This document shows positions 59,021 to 64,000 of a DNA stretch of 64,000 nt, one piece after another (position 1 is the stretch's first letter; the number at the start of each line of letters is the position of its first letter). Made by a program: the position numbers and the translations under genes. The DNA comes from Qipengyuania_C sp046254955 (GTDB taxonomy: Bacteria; Pseudomonadota; Alphaproteobacteria; Sphingomonadales; Sphingomonadaceae). The notes under the pieces were generated by a model. The model did not search any database, was not told the DNA's origin, and saw nothing but the letters and a program-made list of their open reading frames with translations. The stretch lies in assembly GCF_046254955.1 (NCBI RefSeq), contig NZ_JBJXRG010000001.1:1550001-1614000 (forward strand). The letters are read 5' to 3'.

Positions 59021-60225
59021 GCTTGTTCCTTTGCAAACTGGATCGGGTAGCGTCCCCAATTGGGTCGCTTGGTTTTGGTGTCGGGGGCCGGTGGATCGCC
59101 CGGTACCTTGCTGGCTCCCAACTCGAGAAGCTTAATGACGATCAAAGGGACGATGCCGAATTGCGCTTTCTCCGGGTCTGTTCCCGGCTTGGCCAGCAGG
59201 CCACCGTCGAGTTCCCGCCCGAGGCAGGTGTGGACGCCGATGCCGAACGCGAGGCCCGAGCGCATGACGCCAGTGGGGACATCGCGATCGGGATTGAAGC
59301 TGCCTGCATCCGAGCCGAAGATTTCCTCGCTCCGATTGGCCTTGAAAAGGTCAAGCTCGATCCGGTCGCCTTCGGGCAATTCTCCCGCGCCGGAGACCTG
59401 CATCGGGCACATGGTCTTGCGCCACGCTTCGGGGCTTGCCGGGTGAAGGCGCAGGCTTTCATGGACGCAATGCTGGATGAAGACCGGATCCTCCAACCGC
59501 TCCCAGCGGGCGGGATTTTCACCGGCCCAGGCGAGGATCTCGTCGAGCGCATGGACCACCGAATTGGCGGTCGAATGCGATCCCGCCTGCATATAGAACC
59601 CAATCTCGCGTAGGCGCTGAGCATCGTCGAATTGCAGCTCGTCCTGCGCCCGCAAGATGACAGTGAGCACATCGCGCGGAAGCGTATCCTCTGACGCATC
59701 GCCGCATTCGACGGCATCGATCAGTGTTTGCCGCCGGGCAATTGAAGCCTGCAGGAAATCGCGGTCAAATTCCGACAGCGCTTCGCGTACTTCCTGATTC
59801 AGTTCATCCTTATCGCGAGTTGAGTGCACCATGGTGGCGCCTTCGCTCATTTTCTTGACAAGCCGGATAAGCTGCTCGCTCTCCTCAGCCGTCTTTTCCG
59901 GCCGATCGACTCCGGCGAAATCGGCGGTCAGGTTGACTGTGAGCCGGTAGCCAAGCTCGATCAAATCGCCTCCCCCTGCTGACAGATAAGGCGCGATAGT
60001 TTGCGCTAGTGTGGCAGGGAAAACCTCTTTCTCGTAATATTTGAAGAAATTGCGGCGGAAGACCCTGATCTCGATCTCCCGCCGGCGGATATGTTCTTCG
60101 CTGTGCAGCACGAGCAGCGTGCCGCCGGTTATGACTTCACCCGCATCATAGAGCGCCTGCCGCAAGCCGGTATTGCGCAGCGCGGCCTCGCAATCCTTGT
60201 AATCGGACAGCCGGTGGACCTGCAT
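59017..60225 (-). CDS. Cytochrome P450
   Basis: A 402-residue soluble P450. The heme-thiolate motif is GIGVHTCLGR with Cys near 334; the I-helix oxygen-binding segment is AGSHSTAN, and ESLRLHPASP is the K-helix ExxR motif. It needs a ferredoxin and reductase, neither of which is in the window. The ATG at 60225 overlaps the stop of the second P450 (TGATG), with GAAGAGG upstream; an upstream in-frame start would run into that gene. It is a paralogue of the adjacent P450. Confidence 0.92.
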   Translation of the reverse strand: MQVHRLSDYKDCEAALRNTGLRQALYDAGEVITGGTLLVLHSEEHIRRREIEIRVFRRNFFKYYEKEVFPATLAQTIAPYLSAGGGDLIELGYRLTVNLTADFAGVDRPEKTAEESEQLIRLVKKMSEGATMVHSTRDKDELNQEVREALSEFDRDFLQASIARRQTLIDAVECGDASEDTLPRDVLTVILRAQDELQFDDAQRLREIGFYMQAGSHSTANSVVHALDEILAWAGENPARWERLEDPVFIQHCVHESLRLHPASPEAWRKTMCPMQVSGAGELPEGDRIELDLFKANRSEEIFGSDAGSFNPDRDVPTGVMRSGLAFGIGVHTCLGRELDGGLLAKPGTDPEKAQFGIVPLIVIKLLELGASKVPGDPPAPDTKTKRPNWGRYPIQFAKEQA

Positions 60226-61445
60226 CAAATCAGCGCCTCTTCGGGTTTGAAAACGACGGGATACTCCGACCATGTGATGCGCGTTATGGTCTCATCCTTT
60301 TTGGGAGTGCCGTCCGGATCACGCTGCACGCCGTAGCGGAGCAGGGATTCGACGATGAGAGGGACCGTACCATATTGATGGCCTTCCGGTGTGGAATTGG
60401 GTCGGGGCTCGACTCCGATGGCAAGATTGCGGCCGATGCAAGCATGCATTCCGTAGCCCATGGAAAGGCCGTAAGGCGTCTTGCCGCCCGAAACTTCGCG
60501 GTGCGGGTTGTAGCTCTCAGGATCAACGCCGAAGAGCTCGGGATTGCGGTTTGCCTGCCGCATATTGACCACCACCTCATCCCCTTGAGGCACTTCGTCA
60601 CCTTCCGCCAGCGTGACTGGGCAGAGCGCGCGGCGCTTGGCGACCGGGCTGGAAGGATGGAGGCGCAAGCTCTCGAATACGCAGCGCTGGATGAAAAAGG
60701 GGTCATCCTTGAGCAGCGTTTTGTCCTCTGGATGTGCGTCGAGCCATTCGAACAATTCGTGCATTGCATGGGCGAGCGAGTGGATCGTCGTGTGCGCGCC
60801 AGCGAGCATGTAGAAGATGCCTTCTTGCAGGAATTGCTCGTCGGTCATCTGCAGCTTTTCCTGCCCGAGGATCAGAGCCATCAGCACATCGTCAGGCAGG
60901 TCTTCCTTCGATGACTTGCCTGCCTCGACGTCGGCGAGCAGCGCTTCGCGGCGGCGGCGTGATGGCAAGAGAAAACGTTCGTCGAACTCCGCCATCGCTT
61001 TACGAATACGTGCCTTCTTCGGCTCGACATCGTCTTCGAGCGATTGCCCGAGGGCGGGTGCAAGGCTGAATTCCTTGAGCAAACGCAGCAGTTCGCCGGT
61101 TTCCTCATGGCTGCGCTCGGGGCGGTCGATCCCGGCGAAATCGACCGTAAGGTTCATCATCACGCGGTAGCCGATATCGACCAGGTCGCCGCGCCCTGCC
61201 TCGAGGAAAGGCCGGATCGTTTCATCGAGAGTGCGTGGCAGGAAATTCTTCTCGTAATGGAGGAACACGTCCTTGCGGAAGATCGTACCTTCAACCAGCC
61301 GACGCGCGCGGTGTTCTTTGCCATGGAGGTTCACCAGGACATCGCTCATCATCAGCGCGGCCGCGTCATAGAGCGATTGCCGCAAGTCGGGCTGCTTCAA
61401 TGCGTGGACGCAGCCATCATATGTCGTGACTTCGTGTTCGGACAT
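60225..61445 (-). CDS. Cytochrome P450
   Basis: A 406-residue P450. The heme motif is GYGMHACIGR with Cys near 336, the I-helix segment is AGAHTTIH, and ESLRLHPSSP holds the ExxR motif. It shares the overall layout and many segments with the next P450 (GYRVMMNLTVDFAGIDRPE against GYRLTVNLTADFAGVDRPE), so the pair arose by tandem duplication. The ATG at 61445 overlaps the amidohydrolase stop (TGATG). Confidence 0.92.
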   Translation of the reverse strand: MSEHEVTTYDGCVHALKQPDLRQSLYDAAALMMSDVLVNLHGKEHRARRLVEGTIFRKDVFLHYEKNFLPRTLDETIRPFLEAGRGDLVDIGYRVMMNLTVDFAGIDRPERSHEETGELLRLLKEFSLAPALGQSLEDDVEPKKARIRKAMAEFDERFLLPSRRRREALLADVEAGKSSKEDLPDDVLMALILGQEKLQMTDEQFLQEGIFYMLAGAHTTIHSLAHAMHELFEWLDAHPEDKTLLKDDPFFIQRCVFESLRLHPSSPVAKRRALCPVTLAEGDEVPQGDEVVVNMRQANRNPELFGVDPESYNPHREVSGGKTPYGLSMGYGMHACIGRNLAIGVEPRPNSTPEGHQYGTVPLIVESLLRYGVQRDPDGTPKKDETITRITWSEYPVVFKPEEALI

Positions 61446-62788
61446 CACTTCCAGCCCAGCGTGGTTGCACGGGTTGCGGGGAGGGTTGAGTAATTCGATA
61501 CCCTCCATGAGGGGAGCGGGGTGCGCTCCGGAAGCGGCGTCTCGATGTCGATCCTCTGGCCTTCCTTGAAGATATGCTTCATGCCACCGGGACGGCCGAG
61601 CAGGGTTACATCCGTAGTGACGTCGCCTTCGACCACGATCACATCGGCAATGCGGCCTTTTTCCAGCGTCCCGAGCCGATCCTCCATTTTAAGCGCGCGC
61701 GCGCCTTCGCGGGTGGCGCAGATCAGTGCCTGTTCCGGGGTCAGGCCCATGTTCTCGACAAAGACCTGAAGCTCGCGCCAGTGCCATTCCCCATAGGGTG
61801 TGATCGAGAAACCGCTTTCGGTACCGCACATGAATGGCACTCCCGCATCATAGGCGCGCCTCAACTGGACCGAGCTTTCCTCGATCTCTTTGGCAAACAG
61901 ATCTTTCAGGAAAGCGCTTGATCCGATTTTGTCTCCGTGATCTGCCAGCACTGCCTGGAACGTCAACGTGGGGACTATCGGGGTCTTGTGCTCGATCACG
62001 GTCTCAAGCGCCTCTTCGTCCATATAGGTCGCATGCAGGATCATGTCGAAACCCGCGCGCGCGGCATCGCGGGTGGAGGAGGCGTTGCGGCAATGGCCGG
62101 TAACCGGAAGACCCAGCTCATGCGCGGTATCGACGGCCAGCTTAAGCTCGTCGTAATTCCAAACCTGAATTTCGCCTTCGCCGCGCTGACGCGGGATCAG
62201 GCCGGTGACGTGAATCTTGATCCAGTCGACCCCGCGCTTGGCCTGGTTGCGGATTTCGGTGACAATTTCGTCCTTGGTGCGCGTGACCTTGAGATAACCG
62301 ATTGAGCCCTCGTCTGGGACCAATATGCCAGCCGTCCCGCCCACCGAGGTGAATAGTGCGTTCCCGCCGCAAGTCATGCGCGGTCCCTCGCAGACCCCAC
62401 CTTCGATCGCGTCGCGCACATCAAGCGAGACACTGAAGATGGTGTCCGCATCGAACAGGCTGGTGACGCCGGATCTGAGAATCTTGCGCACATTGTGGGC
62501 TGCCACGATGGCCGAGAGACCTTCGCGCCGATGGAAGAAGAGTTCGTCGTTCGAATGCGGTTCATCAAAGCTTATGTGGCAATGCGCGTCGATCAGGCCA
62601 GGCATCACAGTACAGCCGCTGACGTCAATACGGGTCACGTCGTTTCGACCCTCAGCCCAGTCGAGTGCGGCCTGCCCGGTCGCAGCAATTTCTCCGTCAA
62701 AAGCTATCGGCTGTACGCTGGCACTGGCGCCGGTAGCGTCAAAAACCAGACCGTTCTCGATCAAGGTAGCGCTGTTTTGTGGTGACAT
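61445..62788 (-). CDS. Amidohydrolase, imidazolonepropionase-like
   Basis: A 447-residue metal-dependent hydrolase of the amidohydrolase superfamily (PF01979). Metal-binding residues: HCH in DAHCHISFD (about 70-76), KIHVTG mid-barrel, GHCRNA (about 228-233), and the Asp-bearing C-terminal region ADVIVVEGDV. It resembles Xaa-Pro dipeptidase/imidazolonepropionase-like members, which hydrolyse C-N bonds or lactones. The ATG at 62788 (MSPQNSAT) has GAGAAG upstream; the longer frame crosses the regulon box. It is the first gene of the six-gene operon. Confidence 0.85.
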   Translation of the reverse strand: MSPQNSATLIENGLVFDATGASASVQPIAFDGEIAATGQAALDWAEGRNDVTRIDVSGCTVMPGLIDAHCHISFDEPHSNDELFFHRREGLSAIVAAHNVRKILRSGVTSLFDADTIFSVSLDVRDAIEGGVCEGPRMTCGGNALFTSVGGTAGILVPDEGSIGYLKVTRTKDEIVTEIRNQAKRGVDWIKIHVTGLIPRQRGEGEIQVWNYDELKLAVDTAHELGLPVTGHCRNASSTRDAARAGFDMILHATYMDEEALETVIEHKTPIVPTLTFQAVLADHGDKIGSSAFLKDLFAKEIEESSVQLRRAYDAGVPFMCGTESGFSITPYGEWHWRELQVFVENMGLTPEQALICATREGARALKMEDRLGTLEKGRIADVIVVEGDVTTDVTLLGRPGGMKHIFKEGQRIDIETPLPERTPLPSWRVSNYSTLPATRATTLGWK

Positions 62789-62811
62789 TCTTCTCAATCC
62801 CTCAACGCGTT

Positions 62812-62829
62812 TATATCGACATCGATATA
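62812..62829. promoter_or_regulatory. Regulon box
   Basis: TATATCGA-CA-TCGATATA, identical to the copy at 42560-42577, 24 bp before the amidohydrolase start. Confidence 0.7.
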
Positions 62830-62891
62830 TTTTGCAACTAGCATTAGGAGACGCGCTTGCCCACGCCTTTGCCATATACACCAATATCGAT

Positions 62892-62909
62892 TATAACGAT
62901 ATCGATCTA
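62892..62909. promoter_or_regulatory. Regulon box, second copy at this promoter region
   Basis: TATAACGA-TA-TCGATCTA, one or two changes per half-site, 63 bp before the divergent TonB receptor start. Confidence 0.5.
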
Positions 62910-62971
62910 TATTCGGCTAGTCTTAGTGTTTGACGACAGGCCGCCGTGAAATCTGACAACGGGAGAGAGCA

Positions 62972-64000
62972 ATGACTATCATGAAAAGCAATGTTTCGGG
63001 TCTCTTAGCAGGTGTTTCGCTTTCGATGGTGGCCGCCGTCCAAGGCGTCCAGGCACAAGAAACCGACAGCGATACTGCATCTCCCGCGCGCAGCGGTGAA
63101 ATAATTGTCTACGCACAGAAAAAGGCGGAATCGGTGCAAGATGTGCCCGTATCCGTTACTGCCGTCTCCGCCGAGACGATCGCCAACAGCTTTTCGACCG
63201 ACCTGACCGACATCGGCTTTATTGCGCCCAATGTGCAGCTCCAGGGAGTGAGCACATTCCCCGGTTTTGCCAACTTCTCGATTCGTGGGCTCGGCAACAG
63301 CACCAGCATCCGTACGCTCGACCCTTCAGTCAACGTGGTCCAGGACGGTATGGTCTTGGCAACACAAATCGGTGCTGTGCTTGACCTATTCGATGTCGAA
63401 GCGGTCGAAGTGCTGCGCGGGCCGCAAGGCGTTTTCCAGGGGCGCAATACCACAGGCGGTGCGGTCCTGCTTCGCACCGGAAAGCCGAGCAATGTCTTTG
63501 GCGGCAGTTTTCGTGCTGGCTACGGCAGCTATGATACCTACAGAATCGAAGGCATAGTCGAGGGTCCGCTCAGCAACCAGTTGAGCGCCAAGCTGGCGGT
63601 TCAATACAAGCATTCCGACGGCGCCTTTAAGGACAAGAACGGTGGATTCTTTGCCGTCGCGCCGCAGAACCCTTCCGGAACGCAGCCGGACAACCCGATG
63701 GTTGATCAGCCCGGGCAAGACAGCATCTTTATCAAGCCGACCGTGACTTTCGACTCCGGCGCCGGTTTCGATTTCACTGTCTATGGCCAGTATTACAAGG
63801 ATAATGGCGGCGGCACGGCATCACGCATGTTCCTCGGCGATGGCGCGCCCGGCACCACCGTCGCTCAGTTTGGATACACGCCGCCGGAAGATCCCTATGA
63901 AATCAATCACGACCTGATCGGTGATAGCCGCACCGAGAGTTGGCACGTGATTGGCGAAGGCAATATCGATGTCGGCCCTGGTGTGCTGACCTCGATAACC
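62972..64000 (+). CDS. TonB-dependent receptor (3' end cut by window)
   Basis: The first 343 residues of an outer-membrane receptor. A signal peptide (about 1-31, ending VQAQ), a TonB-box-like EIIVYAQKKAES and the plug domain with VEVLRGPQGVFQGRN and TTGGAV are visible, followed by the first barrel strands. The ATG at 62972 follows GGGAGAGAG. It is divergent from the six-gene P450 operon and shares its regulon boxes, so it probably imports the same compound. A second receptor (40125-42491) is under the same box. Confidence 0.9.
   Translation, partial: MTIMKSNVSGLLAGVSLSMVAAVQGVQAQETDSDTASPARSGEIIVYAQKKAESVQDVPVSVTAVSAETIANSFSTDLTDIGFIAPNVQLQGVSTFPGFANFSIRGLGNSTSIRTLDPSVNVVQDGMVLATQIGAVLDLFDVEAVEVLRGPQGVFQGRNTTGGAVLLRTGKPSNVFGGSFRAGYGSYDTYRIEGIVEGPLSNQLSAKLAVQYKHSDGAFKDKNGGFFAVAPQNPSGTQPDNPMVDQPGQDSIFIKPTVTFDSGAGFDFTVYGQYYKDNGGGTASRMFLGDGAPGTTVAQFGYTPPEDPYEINHDLIGDSRTESWHVIGEGNIDVGPGVLTSIT

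Overview
The window looks like chromosome of a Sphingomonadales alphaproteobacterium, probably Erythrobacter-like. The reasons are a GcrA cell-cycle regulator, a high-GC coding style, three TonB-dependent receptors of the sphingomonad type and many SDR, P450 and amidohydrolase genes. The genus is inference; no rRNA or other phylogenetic marker is present.

Layout. (1) 1-5902 is housekeeping: a cut Na+/H+ antiporter, a diguanylate cyclase, a DUF1993 protein, gcrA with its terminator, an ABC-2 permease, a PH-domain membrane protein, hspQ and tRNA-Ser(CGA). (2) 5905-17678 is an accessory block that begins 2 bp after the tRNA and is bordered by IS6-family elements. It holds two divergent operons around a TetR regulator: SDR, saccharopine-dehydrogenase-like reductase, DUF3237 and acyl-CoA ligase on one side; thiolase, TonB receptor, a styrene-oxide-isomerase-like membrane protein and a PF10118 hydrolase on the other. 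CGGTAAT/ATTACCG repeats mark the likely TetR operators. (3) 17982-28682 is one 3566-residue autotransporter with about 43 glycine-rich passenger repeats. (4) 28731-34416 holds two related two-component systems (7TM sensor kinases with LuxR-type regulators). (5) 34557-38667 encodes four exported or membrane proteins of unknown role, two with DUF1036-like domains. (6) 38951-39152 is a decayed IS6 relic. (7) 39186-64000 is a large catabolic region that continues past the window.

The catabolic region carries TonB receptors, a PQQ/heme c dehydrogenase lipoprotein, a molybdenum hydroxylase operon (mocA-like, coxS/L/M, coxG, xdhC), a MarR regulator with an MFS transporter, hydratase and VOC protein, a limonene-epoxide-hydrolase-like protein, an ACMSD-type amidohydrolase, an LLM flavin monooxygenase, four SDRs, a ThuA-like protein, two tandem P450s and a second amidohydrolase. 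Four divergent promoter regions here share an 18-bp imperfect palindrome, TATATCGA-NA-TCGATATA, six copies in all. They appear to form a single regulon, with the MarR protein the most likely regulator. The substrate cannot be read from the sequence; uptake by TonB receptors plus P450/LLM oxygenation, epoxide hydrolysis, SDR oxidation and amidohydrolase steps suggests an alicyclic, terpenoid or similar hydrophobic compound.
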